Part shown: positions 52,895 to 60,063 of the stretch, one piece after another | How the letters are laid out: each line of letters begins with the position of its first letter | How positions within the stretch are numbered: position 1 is the stretch's first letter | Position numbers and translations under genes: made by a program | DNA from: Patiriisocius_A hiemis | GTDB taxonomy: Bacteria; Bacteroidota; Bacteroidia; Flavobacteriales; Flavobacteriaceae | NCBI RefSeq assembly: GCF_031846325.1 | Contig: NZ_JAVRHZ010000005.1 | Location: forward strand, 1-64,000 | DNA length: 64,000 nucleotides | Direction: 5' to 3' | Notes under the pieces: generated by a model | Told to the model about the DNA's origin: nothing | Database searches by the model: none | The model's input: the letters and a program-made list of their open reading frames with translations, nothing else

Positions 52895-53206
52895 TTATGA
52901 CGAGATATTTTGTTTCGTAAATTTTGCTTTTCGCTTTTTCAGTTGCTTATCCAGGTCACCTATGGTTTCCTTTACTGCCATTTCATAATTTTTCTCATTA
53001 GAAACGGCAAATATTTTTGGACCAGGTAAACTGAGTTCAATTTCACAGATATGTCCTCTTTCAGTAGGATCGTTTTCAATTTTAAAAAATACATCTGCCC
53101 TAATAACCCAATTGTACTTTTTAGCTAATTTTTGAAGTTTCTTGGTTACATATGAAGACATAGTCTCACTAGTCTTCATCTTTACAAATTGAATGTTAAT
53201 TGTCAT
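52895..53206 (-). CDS. hpf: Short ribosome hibernation factor (HPF/RaiA type)
   Basis: The protein has 103 residues, the short HPF/RaiA form without a C-terminal dimerisation domain. The beta-alpha-beta-beta-beta-alpha pattern is visible (INIQFVKMKTSETMSSYVTKKLQKLAKKYNWVIRADVFFKIENDPTERGHICEIELSLPGPKIFAVSNEKNYEMAVKETIGDLDKQLKKRKAKF). These factors bind the 30S decoding region and silence ribosomes. It is the first gene of a two-gene operon with a usp and carries an FNR-like box, which fits dormancy when oxygen or energy is short. Confidence 0.88.
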   Translation of the reverse strand: MTINIQFVKMKTSETMSSYVTKKLQKLAKKYNWVIRADVFFKIENDPTERGHICEIELSLPGPKIFAVSNEKNYEMAVKETIGDLDKQLKKRKAKFTKQNISS

Positions 53207-53225
53207 AAATTTTAATTTTATAACT

Positions 53226-53269
53226 CAAATGTAATGTGATGCTATCAGTAATACTATGACATTTATCAG
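53226..53269 (-). promoter_or_regulatory. FNR-like box plus -7 element for the hpf/usp operon
   Basis: The box CTGATAAATGTCAT (coding orientation) occupies 53256-53269. A perfect -7 element TACATTTG occupies 53233-53226, starting 23 nt below the box. The predicted start site is about 14 nt above the ATG. Confidence 0.8.
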
Positions 53270-53321
53270 TCAAGAAAATGCGTAGGGCTTAATAGAAATT
53301 CTAAATGTAGAGAAGAGTATA

Positions 53322-53735
53322 TTAGTGAGGTAATTTCTTTTTTATAATCCCATATAAGAAAGTCCCGACCATAGCTCCAAAAATCACTATTAAAATAGAC
53401 ATATAACCTGCACCTGCAAGAACATACATTGGACCTGGGCAAGCTCCTGCCAATGCCCAACCCAAACCAAAGATGATACCGCCGATAAGATAACGAGCTA
53501 TGCTCTTATTTTTAGGATGTAAACTCATCTCGCTACCATCCAAAGACCTAATATTCTTTCGCTTTATAACTTGAACACCTATTACACCCAGCATTAATGC
53601 AGAACCTATAATGCCATACATATGAAAGCTACCAAACTGGAACATTTCATAGATACGAAACCACGATGCAGCTTCAGACTTGAACATTATGATTCCGAAG
53701 AAAATACCGATTATTAAATATGTGATATATCTCAT
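53322..53735 (-). CDS. YeeE/YedE-type membrane protein, C-terminal-half type (DUF6691)
   Basis: The protein has 137 residues with four membrane helices. The pattern GWALAGACPGPMYVLAGAGYMSILIVIFGAMVGTFLYG contains the Cys-Pro (ACPGP) of the thiosulfate-channel family. In YeeE proteins a Cys in each half relays thiosulfate; here the two halves are encoded separately, 3 bp apart. DUF6691 members are the short half. The pair sits between the stress island and the sulfide genes and fits transport of sulfur compounds. Confidence 0.88.
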   Translation of the reverse strand: MRYITYLIIGIFFGIIMFKSEAASWFRIYEMFQFGSFHMYGIIGSALMLGVIGVQVIKRKNIRSLDGSEMSLHPKNKSIARYLIGGIIFGLGWALAGACPGPMYVLAGAGYMSILIVIFGAMVGTFLYGIIKKKLPH

Positions 53736-53738
53736 TGT

Positions 53739-54296
53739 TTAAAAAATTAAGGGGTATATTAAATGAATCATTAACAGCCCACCGATAAAAAAACCTATTA
53801 CAGCAATCAATGATGGCAATTGCAGATTACTCAAACCAGAAATGGCGTGTCCTGATGTACAACCGCCTGCATAACGTGCTCCAAAACCTACCAATAGACC
53901 CCCTATTAATAGCACGGTAATTATAAAGGGATCGCTCAGCGCATCCGTTGCAAATATCTCTGGTGGTAAATAACTTTCGCCTCCACTCTTAATGTTGTAA
54001 TCATCTGCGAGATGTTGTGCGATTTCAGAATTGATTTCTACCTTACCGTCGCTCATATAATTTGATGCGATAAATCCACCAATGATGGCACCCAGCACCA
54101 CCATTAGATTCCATCGTTCTGCTTTCCAATCAAATTTGAAAAAACCTGCTGCCTTTCCAGCGCCTACAGCTGCACAAGCCGTACGAAGATTTGATGACAT
54201 CCCAAATTGCTTACCAACGAGCAATAAAACGAACATTACAAGTGCTATAAGAGGTCCCGCCACATACCAAGGCCACGGGTCATATATCCAAGTCAT
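53739..54296 (-). CDS. YeeE/YedE-type membrane protein, other half
   Basis: The protein has 185 residues from the ATG at 54296 (MTWIYDPWPWYVAGPLIALVMF); a start 11 codons upstream is possible but lies close to the -7 element. Four to five membrane helices; MSSNLRTACAAVGAGKAAGFFKFDW carries one conserved Cys and ARYAGGCTSGHAISGLSNLQLPS the other. In homologues such cysteines are needed for thiosulfate uptake. Together with the shorter gene it makes a two-subunit transporter. Preceded by a GTAAC-N4-GTTAC box. Confidence 0.88.
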   Translation of the reverse strand: MTWIYDPWPWYVAGPLIALVMFVLLLVGKQFGMSSNLRTACAAVGAGKAAGFFKFDWKAERWNLMVVLGAIIGGFIASNYMSDGKVEINSEIAQHLADDYNIKSGGESYLPPEIFATDALSDPFIITVLLIGGLLVGFGARYAGGCTSGHAISGLSNLQLPSLIAVIGFFIGGLLMIHLIYPLIF

Positions 54297-54311
54297 AATA
54301 ATTATTTTGTG

Positions 54312-54355
54312 CAAATATGGCACTTTCAAGAAAACTAAACAGTAACCAATGTTAC
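54312..54355 (-). promoter_or_regulatory. GTAAC-N4-GTTAC box plus -7 element for yeeE operon
   Basis: The box GTAACATTGGTTAC (coding orientation) occupies 54342-54355. A -7 element CATATTTG occupies 54319-54312, starting 23 nt below the box. The start codon is 46 nt from the box. Confidence 0.65.
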
Positions 54356-54368
54356 AGAAAACTAAGTT

Positions 54369-55406
54369 TTAGTAGCTATGGTCGTCCAGCTTCACTTTAC
54401 CAGCAAAGGTTTTGTAAACAAAGTAGGTGTAACCCAAAACCAACGGCCCACCTATGGCTACCATTGTCAGACTAATCCCTAATGATTTATCTGACGACGC
54501 AGCATTATAAACCGTAATACTGTATTCTGGGTCAATGGTTGAATATAGCAAAACAGGATAAAGCTCTATGGCTACCAATGCCATCATCAAGGCAATGGTT
54601 AATGCCGAGAAAAAAAATGCCAATTTAAATCTTCGCTTACTTGCTAACCTTGGGATATTGGCAATACTCAAAAAAGTTAATACAGGGAAGATGAACAAAA
54701 CGGGGTTTGCCTTAAAATCATCACTCAAATGAGGAATATAAATAAGTGTATATAATGTGGTTATAAGAAAGAATATGATAAACAAGATAATTCCTTTCTT
54801 CAACAACCCTTCTAGTTTATCAAACAGTTTCCCTTTGGTCTTGAGCAACAAGTAAATTGCACCATGTGCCATAAACAAAAATAACGTTGTAAATCCAGTA
54901 ATGATGGCATAGGGATTTAAAAAGCCTAAAAACGGACTTCCATCATATTCCAAATCGGAATCAATGGGGATACCCTGCAAGACATTCCCCAAAACCACGC
55001 CTAACAAAAAGGCTAACATAATACTGCTCACACTATAAGCAATATCCCACATCTTGCGCCACCATTTCATTTCTTCCTTACTTCGGAATTCAATCGCAAC
55101 CGCCCTAAAAATAATGAACATTAAAAACAGCATAAAAGGGATGTACATTCCTGAAAAGAACGTGGCGTACATCACAGGAAATCCTGCAAATAATGCACCA
55201 CCGCCTATGACGAGCCATACTTCGTTACCATCCCAAACAGGCCCTACGGCATTGAGAGCAACCCTTCGGCTCAATTCTTTTTTAAAAAACAAATGCCACG
55301 CACCTGCGCCAAAATCAAACCCATCTAATATGGCGTAGCCAGAAAACAAACCACCTACTACTAAAAACCAAAGGGTTGGATAATCTATACCTAAAAATGT
55401 TTCCAT
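54369..55406 (-). CDS. cydB: Cytochrome bd oxidase subunit II
   Basis: The protein has 345 residues with about eight membrane helices. Landmarks: YPTLWFLVVGGLFSGYAILDGFDFGAGAW (helix 1 with the conserved D-G-F-D), GPVWDGNEVWLVIGGGALFAGFP, and PFLMFIIFRAVAIEFR. CydB completes the quinol oxidase that reduces O2 to water with very high oxygen affinity. It starts 2 bp after cydA. No CydX-like small subunit was found downstream. Confidence 0.96.
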   Translation of the reverse strand: METFLGIDYPTLWFLVVGGLFSGYAILDGFDFGAGAWHLFFKKELSRRVALNAVGPVWDGNEVWLVIGGGALFAGFPVMYATFFSGMYIPFMLFLMFIIFRAVAIEFRSKEEMKWWRKMWDIAYSVSSIMLAFLLGVVLGNVLQGIPIDSDLEYDGSPFLGFLNPYAIITGFTTLFLFMAHGAIYLLLKTKGKLFDKLEGLLKKGIILFIIFFLITTLYTLIYIPHLSDDFKANPVLFIFPVLTFLSIANIPRLASKRRFKLAFFFSALTIALMMALVAIELYPVLLYSTIDPEYSITVYNAASSDKSLGISLTMVAIGGPLVLGYTYFVYKTFAGKVKLDDHSY

Positions 55407-55408
55407 AG

Positions 55409-56803
55409 CTATGCGTTTATTGTTTTAGTGACTTCGCCCGCGATTTCTTTGGTGAACGAGCGTTCTTCCATACTTGTATCATCTTCGTCATAAGGCCCGT
55501 GCTTGATTTTCTTGTTCAAGAGATACAAGAAAAGGAATAGCAACAGCGCATAAACCACGAAGAATAGGATAAGGGAAAAAAGGATTTGATTAGCAGACAC
55601 CGCTTGTGAAAATGCTTCTGAAGTTCTCAAATGGCCATACACCACCCAAGGCTGTCTTCCCATTTCGGCGGCAAACCAACCTACTTGATTGGCGATTTGT
55701 GCAAGTAGAACAGACCAAACAAAAACCTTGAGTAACCACCGTTTATCAAACAGTTTCTTGCGCCACCAGAGATAACTTGCATAAAGCGTAAGTACTATGA
55801 AAAACATTCCAATCGCAATCATAATGTGATAGAATTGGAATACAGCGTTAACCTGTCCTGGTCTATCTTCTTCTGGGAACGCATTTAAGCCCGTAACGGG
55901 TGCGTCAAAATCTTGGTCTATTAAAAAGGACAGGCCACCTGGGATTTTCAATCCTGTGACCTCTTGGGTTTCATCGTTTACCCATCCAAATAAATACATA
56001 TCTGCTGGGCCATATTCGTCGTAATGTCCTTCCATTGCAGCGAGCTTTGCAGGTTGGTTTTCAGCAACACCATCTGCAGAGCTGTGGCCAGTTACGAGTT
56101 GCATTAATGAAAATACGGTTGCAACGCCCAAAGCTATTTTAAACGCCATTTTTGAAATCTCGACATAGCGACCTTTCAGTAAATAATAAGCGTGAACACT
56201 CAATACTAAAAATGCGCCAGCAAGAAAAGCGGCAAACCACGTATGTGTTAACCTATCTACACTTGATGGATTGAAAACCATCGCCCAGAAATCAATAATC
56301 TCTGCACGGGCGTTCATTCCTTCGCCCACAATGTGATATCCGGCTGGTGTTTGTTGCCAACTATTTGCCACCACAATCCAAACCGCAGAAAACATCGAGC
56401 CTAAAAACACGCCAATGGTTGAAACAAGATGTACCCAAGGTTTCACACGGTTCCAACCGAAAAGTAAAATGCCCAGAAAGCCACTTTCCAAGGCAAAGGC
56501 AAAGATACCTTCAGCTGCGAGTGCGCTTCCAAAGATGTCGCCCACATAGCGCGAATACGTTGCCCAGTTGGTGCCGAACTCAAATTCCATTACGATACCA
56601 GTAACAACACCAATACCAAATGTGAGTGCAAAAATCTTGGTCCAGAATTTGGCAAGGATATGGTATTTTTCATTTTTAGTACGTATCCAAAGGCTTTCCA
56701 TAATGACCATAATCAATCCCAAACCTATACTCAAAGGTGGATAGATGTAATGAAAAGCAATAGTAAATGCGAACTGGATACGGGCAAGAATTTCGGTTTC
56801 CAT
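55409..56803 (-). CDS. cydA: Cytochrome bd oxidase subunit I
   Basis: The protein has 464 residues, nine membrane helices. Heme-related residues are visible: H18 in FAFTIAFHYIYPP, the GWFAAEMGRQPWVVYG motif (heme b595/d region), and further His and Met in the helices. The quinol-loop is of the short-Q-loop type, shorter than in E. coli CydA (522 residues). Known for use under microaerobic conditions and against sulfide and nitric oxide. First gene of cydAB with its own GTAAC/GTTAC box. Confidence 0.97.
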   Translation of the reverse strand: METEILARIQFAFTIAFHYIYPPLSIGLGLIMVIMESLWIRTKNEKYHILAKFWTKIFALTFGIGVVTGIVMEFEFGTNWATYSRYVGDIFGSALAAEGIFAFALESGFLGILLFGWNRVKPWVHLVSTIGVFLGSMFSAVWIVVANSWQQTPAGYHIVGEGMNARAEIIDFWAMVFNPSSVDRLTHTWFAAFLAGAFLVLSVHAYYLLKGRYVEISKMAFKIALGVATVFSLMQLVTGHSSADGVAENQPAKLAAMEGHYDEYGPADMYLFGWVNDETQEVTGLKIPGGLSFLIDQDFDAPVTGLNAFPEEDRPGQVNAVFQFYHIMIAIGMFFIVLTLYASYLWWRKKLFDKRWLLKVFVWSVLLAQIANQVGWFAAEMGRQPWVVYGHLRTSEAFSQAVSANQILFSLILFFVVYALLLFLFLYLLNKKIKHGPYDEDDTSMEERSFTKEIAGEVTKTINA

Positions 56804-56823
56804 AGACTTTGTAATTAATGTTG

Positions 56824-56867
56824 CAAAGATAAAAAGGAAGCGAAATCTTCTGTGTTACAAAGGTTAC
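56824..56867 (-). promoter_or_regulatory. GTAAC-N4-GTTAC-type box plus -7 element for cydAB
   Basis: The box GTAACCTTTGTAAC (coding orientation) occupies 56854-56867. A perfect -7 element TATCTTTG occupies 56831-56824, starting 23 nt below the box. The promoter-proximal half deviates by one base from GTTAC. Confidence 0.7.
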
Positions 56868-56949
56868 TTGGCTCATTATAAATTGATAAAAGATTCCCTT
56901 TCGCGCCTGTAAGCCAACTTACGCAGAAAAGCTTATAAGTTGTAGTTGT

Positions 56950-56993
56950 GTGACAAAAGTCACTTTTCTTCTGTTTACAGATTGATAATTTTG
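56950..56993 (+). promoter_or_regulatory. GTGAC-N4-GTCAC box plus -7 element upstream of receptor fragment and phosphatase
   Basis: The box GTGACAAAAGTCAC occupies 56950-56963. A perfect -7 element TAATTTTG occupies 56986-56993, starting 23 nt after the box. It faces the plus strand, divergent from cydA. The predicted start site is near 57000. Confidence 0.7.
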
Positions 56994-57022
56994 TTATGCG
57001 AAGTTGTTTTCTATCAAAAAGA

Positions 57023-57166
57023 ATGGCATTACGGTTTTTAAAACTATTTGATGAAACCTACAACAACCACCTGAATTTTTCATTTGTGAATCAAGCAAAT
57101 TTTGGTCGCCTACCCATCAATGACCCAGGTCGAAATTTTTCAATATTCGCTCAATACAAATTTTAA
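57023..57166 (+). pseudogene. C-terminal remnant of a TonB-dependent receptor
   Basis: The frame from ATG 57023 encodes 47 residues: ALRFLKLFDETYNNHLNF followed by SFVNQANFGRLPINDPGRNFSIFAQYKF. The last part has the form of a TonB-receptor C-terminus (NHLNF, then EPGRNF-like and a terminal aromatic, here F). The rest of the roughly 700-residue gene is absent. An upstream ATG at 56996 lies before the predicted start site. A deletion seems to have joined the receptor's end to its promoter. The phosphatase gene begins 5 bp later. Confidence 0.7.
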
Positions 57167-57171
57167 AAAAG

Positions 57172-57720
57172 ATGAATAAAATTGGCTTCATATCGATGGT
57201 TTGTTTACTAAATTTTGGATTAAGCATTGCCCAAGATTTAGATAGTTTAGAAATCAACTCAAAGCATTTTAAGAATATTAGTCAAATCAATGATTCTCTT
57301 TACCGTTCTGAACAACCGAGCAAAAAGGGATTTAAAGCACTTGAAAGTGCTGGCATTGAAACCATCATTAATTTTAGGCGGTTTAGAAACGATTCTTCAA
57401 AAGCAAAAGGTACCGATTTGGAATTGGTACACTTACCGATGCGAACCGCAAAACTTGAGGAAGCCGACATCGTCGAGGCATTAAAAGCTATCAACGATGC
57501 ACCAAAACCCATATTGGTGCATTGCTGGCACGGTTCAGATAGGACTGGTGTTGTAGTGGCTGCTTATAGAATTGTGTTTGAGGATTGGTCAAAAGAAAAA
57601 GCCATTGTGGAATTCAGAAAGAAAGAGTTTGGCTATCACGAAAAGTGGTATCCGCACCTTGTAGGCATCTTGGAAAATTTGGATGCTGAAGCGATAAAGC
57701 GAGAATTAGGATTGAATTAA
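57172..57720 (+). CDS. Exported dual-specificity-type protein phosphatase
   Basis: The protein has 182 residues, signal peptide (through about residue 21), then a DSP/tyrosine-phosphatase domain. The P-loop HCWHGSDRTG (CX5R; near residues 117-126) has the catalytic Cys and Arg, and ETIINFRRFRNDSSKAKGTDLELVHLPMR holds the upstream WPD-like region. Export is unusual for a bacterial tyrosine phosphatase and suggests a role outside the cytoplasm. The ATG is 5 bp after the stop of the receptor fragment, so it was probably co-transcribed with the lost receptor. Confidence 0.85.
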   Translation: MNKIGFISMVCLLNFGLSIAQDLDSLEINSKHFKNISQINDSLYRSEQPSKKGFKALESAGIETIINFRRFRNDSSKAKGTDLELVHLPMRTAKLEEADIVEALKAINDAPKPILVHCWHGSDRTGVVVAAYRIVFEDWSKEKAIVEFRKKEFGYHEKWYPHLVGILENLDAEAIKRELGLN

Positions 57721-57745
57721 GTGAATTCTAATCAAAAAGAAAGAA

Positions 57746-57767
57746 AGCCCTTCATATCCGAAGGACT
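57746..57767 (+). terminator. Hairpin after the phosphatase gene
   Basis: agcccttc (57746-57753) pairs with gaaggact (57760-57767) with one mismatch and a 6-nt loop, followed by an AT-rich stretch with six T. It lies 25 nt after the stop codon. Confidence 0.45.
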
Positions 57768-57770
57768 TAA

Positions 57771-58376
57771 TTATTTTTTAATCCCTACAAAACGAATTAC
57801 CTCAGATTTCCCTTTGTGATGTTTTCCTTCGGAAAGCTCAATGGTTGCTTCCTTTAAAAACTGAAATTCTAATTGTGGAAATTCATCCTTGATTTCTTCT
57901 AATGAAAATAGCATTGCTTCATTTTTAGGACCACCAGATGGGTTTCCCAGTTGCGCTTTCGCGAAAGCTTCAAAAATCACAATGCCATCAGGTTTTAGGA
58001 ACTCCATTAAATGATGATGTGCCTGTTTACGGATGTTTGCAGGAAAATGGGCATAGCACAAACCGATGGCATCAAATTTTACATCGCTCTGAAATTCCAA
58101 CACACCCGAAATTTCATAATGGACGAATACTTGCTTCTCTTTAGCCAAACCCGATGCCTTTTCTTTACCTTTTTCACTTATGTCAAAGGCAACCACATCC
58201 CAACCTTGGGAAGCGGCATACACAGCATTACGACCTTCACCTTCAGCAGGCATAAGAATGCTTCCAGGTTTTAATTTGTCAATCTGTTCTTTAAAGAACG
58301 AATTTGGCTCTTTACCATAGATATATTTTTCATTACTAAAGCGCTCGTTCCAAAATGCTGCTGGATAATTTTTCAT
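57771..58376 (-). CDS. Class I SAM-dependent methyltransferase
   Basis: The protein has 201 residues. Motif I PAEGEGRNAVYAASQGWDVVAFDIS binds SAM, and the motif region AIGLCYAHFP and LKPDGIVIFEAFAK follow. The family resembles TehB/thiopurine-type methyltransferases that act on tellurite or small thiols, but no specific substrate can be named. Its start overlaps the ICMT-like gene (ATGA-type overlap), so it is the last gene of the persulfide/Dps operon. Contains the palindrome GCTTTCGCGAAAGC within the coding sequence. Confidence 0.88.
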   Translation of the reverse strand: MKNYPAAFWNERFSNEKYIYGKEPNSFFKEQIDKLKPGSILMPAEGEGRNAVYAASQGWDVVAFDISEKGKEKASGLAKEKQVFVHYEISGVLEFQSDVKFDAIGLCYAHFPANIRKQAHHHLMEFLKPDGIVIFEAFAKAQLGNPSGGPKNEAMLFSLEEIKDEFPQLEFQFLKEATIELSEGKHHKGKSEVIRFVGIKK

Positions 58377-58825
58377 AGAAATCGTCGTGTTTTCATTTGG
58401 TACTGTTTGTACTCGGGAAATTTTTGCGAAAGCAGGTGTTCTTCATACTTCGATTTGAAATAGAACAGAATGAGTAACAAACCTGTAACAAGAATCTTCA
58501 ATACGGACTCTTGATGTATTGCATAACCTAAACCGGCTAAAACTAAGGCAGTATAAATAGGATGCCTGGCGATGCCAAATGCACCATTTGTGAGTAGTTT
58601 GCTATTTGAAACTGGTGTTGGAAAAGGGGAAAGCTTCGTGTTGATTTGTACCAAGGCAGTTACACCCAAAATAATTCCAAAAACTACCAAAACCAAACCC
58701 GAATAGCGTAACCATTCGGGAAGATTTAAAGTTGTGAGTTTAAAAGGGACTACATATCCAGCAAATAGCAACAGCTGAACACCTACAAATATATAGTCCT
58801 TATATTTTGGCGTGTTTATACTCAT
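58373..58825 (-). CDS. Isoprenylcysteine carboxyl methyltransferase-family membrane protein
   Basis: The protein has 150 residues with three to four membrane helices. The ICMT/PEMT signature is present: ARHPIYTALVLAGLGYAI (RHPxY) and YEEHLLSQKFPEYKQYQMKTRRF (E-E-x-L-x4-F-x2-Y-x2-Y). In bacteria such proteins methylate lipids, thiols or protein tails; the substrate is unknown. It overlaps the genes on both sides (58825 and 58376), so it is part of the same operon. Two methyltransferases in a sulfur-handling operon are suggestive of thiol methylation (inference). Confidence 0.86.
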   Translation of the reverse strand: MSINTPKYKDYIFVGVQLLLFAGYVVPFKLTTLNLPEWLRYSGLVLVVFGIILGVTALVQINTKLSPFPTPVSNSKLLTNGAFGIARHPIYTALVLAGLGYAIHQESVLKILVTGLLLILFYFKSKYEEHLLSQKFPEYKQYQMKTRRFL

Positions 58826-59571
58826 TATTTCATAGGAAGGTACAATGTTATATTTTCAAAGATTGCGTGGTCAAGATGCCCCATTTTTGACCTGTCTTGA
58901 GTAATTAAATGTAGGTGCATAAACGTATCGTGATGAGTAAAAACAGTTTGATGTTCGGTTGAAAAAAAACCTACAATATCTACGGCTTCATCCTGTAACG
59001 TATAATCTGCTTGCCCTACGTGCGCTTCCTGTGGGGACGAAACTTTTGAACCAGGCGGTAGGTTTTGAATATGGATTGTGGCATCACTTACCCTGCCTGA
59101 AACTTTAAAAGCAAATGGTCGTTTCATCTCTTTGGACTGCTCATCAACAAAGGTTTCAAGTGCTTTCATATCTGTAATTGTTTCAGGTATTTTTACTGAC
59201 TTCCATTCTTTCACATTTCCGAAGACAAAAAATGGTGCACCTGTTTTGTAGGTTTCCTGAACGGTCATAGTTGAATCAGATACTACTTTCGACACATAAC
59301 ATTTACCGTCTATAATGAGTAGCTCGCCCGTGAGTTGGGTTTGAGGCCCTAAACCGTACAAGCCGTTTTTATCAGAAATGGTATCAAGGTCAATCTTGCT
59401 ATATAATTCACCCTTGAACATTGCATCCTTCATCGCACCCACCACGTAAATATCTGGATAGGTATGTGCTGTTTCCTTTTTCTTTTCTTTAATATTACAG
59501 CTAACAATACCAGTAAATAGCAAGGTAACTATCGATTTTAGAATTAAAGATTTCAACTTTATTGGAATCAT
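58825..59571 (-). CDS. Acetolactate-decarboxylase-like lipoprotein
   Basis: The protein has 248 residues with a lipoprotein signal (LFTGIVSC, Cys near 25). The body follows the alpha-acetolactate decarboxylase pattern: GLYGLGPQTQLTGELLIIDGKCYVS (TGEL and the tyrosine), APFFVFGNVKEW, and the metal site HLHLITQDRSKMGH (H-x-H, and a late His). Known acetolactate decarboxylases are cytoplasmic or secreted, not lipid-anchored, and make acetoin. The anchor implies work outside the cytoplasm. It lies in the operon with Dps and methyltransferases. Confidence 0.75.
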   Translation of the reverse strand: MIPIKLKSLILKSIVTLLFTGIVSCNIKEKKKETAHTYPDIYVVGAMKDAMFKGELYSKIDLDTISDKNGLYGLGPQTQLTGELLIIDGKCYVSKVVSDSTMTVQETYKTGAPFFVFGNVKEWKSVKIPETITDMKALETFVDEQSKEMKRPFAFKVSGRVSDATIHIQNLPPGSKVSSPQEAHVGQADYTLQDEAVDIVGFFSTEHQTVFTHHDTFMHLHLITQDRSKMGHLDHAIFENITLYLPMK

Positions 59572-59577
59572 TCCAGT

Positions 59578-60057
59578 TTAACTTTTAAAAGCGGAAAGCA
59601 TCCAAACCAATTTTTCTTGCTCAACGATGTAATCACTCATCAAAGCTACGGTACCTTCATCATCCGCTTCTGAAGCCATAGTTAATATCTTTCGTTCTTT
59701 TGCCAATAGCGTTTTTAGAGCTTCAAGGATTTTATCAATGGCCATTTCGCCATCAGTTACATCTTCAACCGATTTAATTTTGGTAGTATCCAGATATTTT
59801 TTAAAGGAATGAAACGGCGTTTCACTTAAAGTAAGTATACGTTCTGCGATTTCATCTACTTTAATCAATGCATCATTATATAGCTCTTCAAATTTAAGGT
59901 GCAATTCAAAGAATTTCTTCCCTTTGATGTTCCAATGAAATCCTCTCAAATTCATATAAAATAATTGATAATTTGAAAGTAAATCATTTAGGCTTTCAGC
60001 AACATTTTTTGATTTTTCTATATCTAAACCAATGTTATTTGTGTTTTTAGTTTTCAT
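59578..60057 (-). CDS. dps: Dps-family ferritin-like protein
   Basis: The protein has 159 residues. The Dps ferroxidase site lies at the dimer interface: FHWNIKGKKFFELHLKFEELYNDALIKVDEIAERI shows the conserved H, H, D and E (H-x4-G-x2-F-x2-LH-x2-F-x12-D-x2-AER). Dps stores iron by oxidising Fe2+ with peroxide and shields DNA. Second gene in the operon after the persulfide dioxygenase, which places iron/peroxide defence with sulfide detoxification. Confidence 0.95.
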   Translation of the reverse strand: MKTKNTNNIGLDIEKSKNVAESLNDLLSNYQLFYMNLRGFHWNIKGKKFFELHLKFEELYNDALIKVDEIAERILTLSETPFHSFKKYLDTTKIKSVEDVTDGEMAIDKILEALKTLLAKERKILTMASEADDEGTVALMSDYIVEQEKLVWMLSAFKS

Positions 60058-60063
60058 AATCTC

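Noticed and set aside
53266..53460. Minus-strand frame of 64 codons overlapping the DUF6691 gene
   Set aside because: It is a frame-shifted copy of the real membrane-protein gene and covers the hpf promoter.
56996..57025. ATG at 56996 as start of a 56-residue protein
   Set aside because: It lies before the predicted transcription start near 57000; only the part from 57023 matches receptor sequence.
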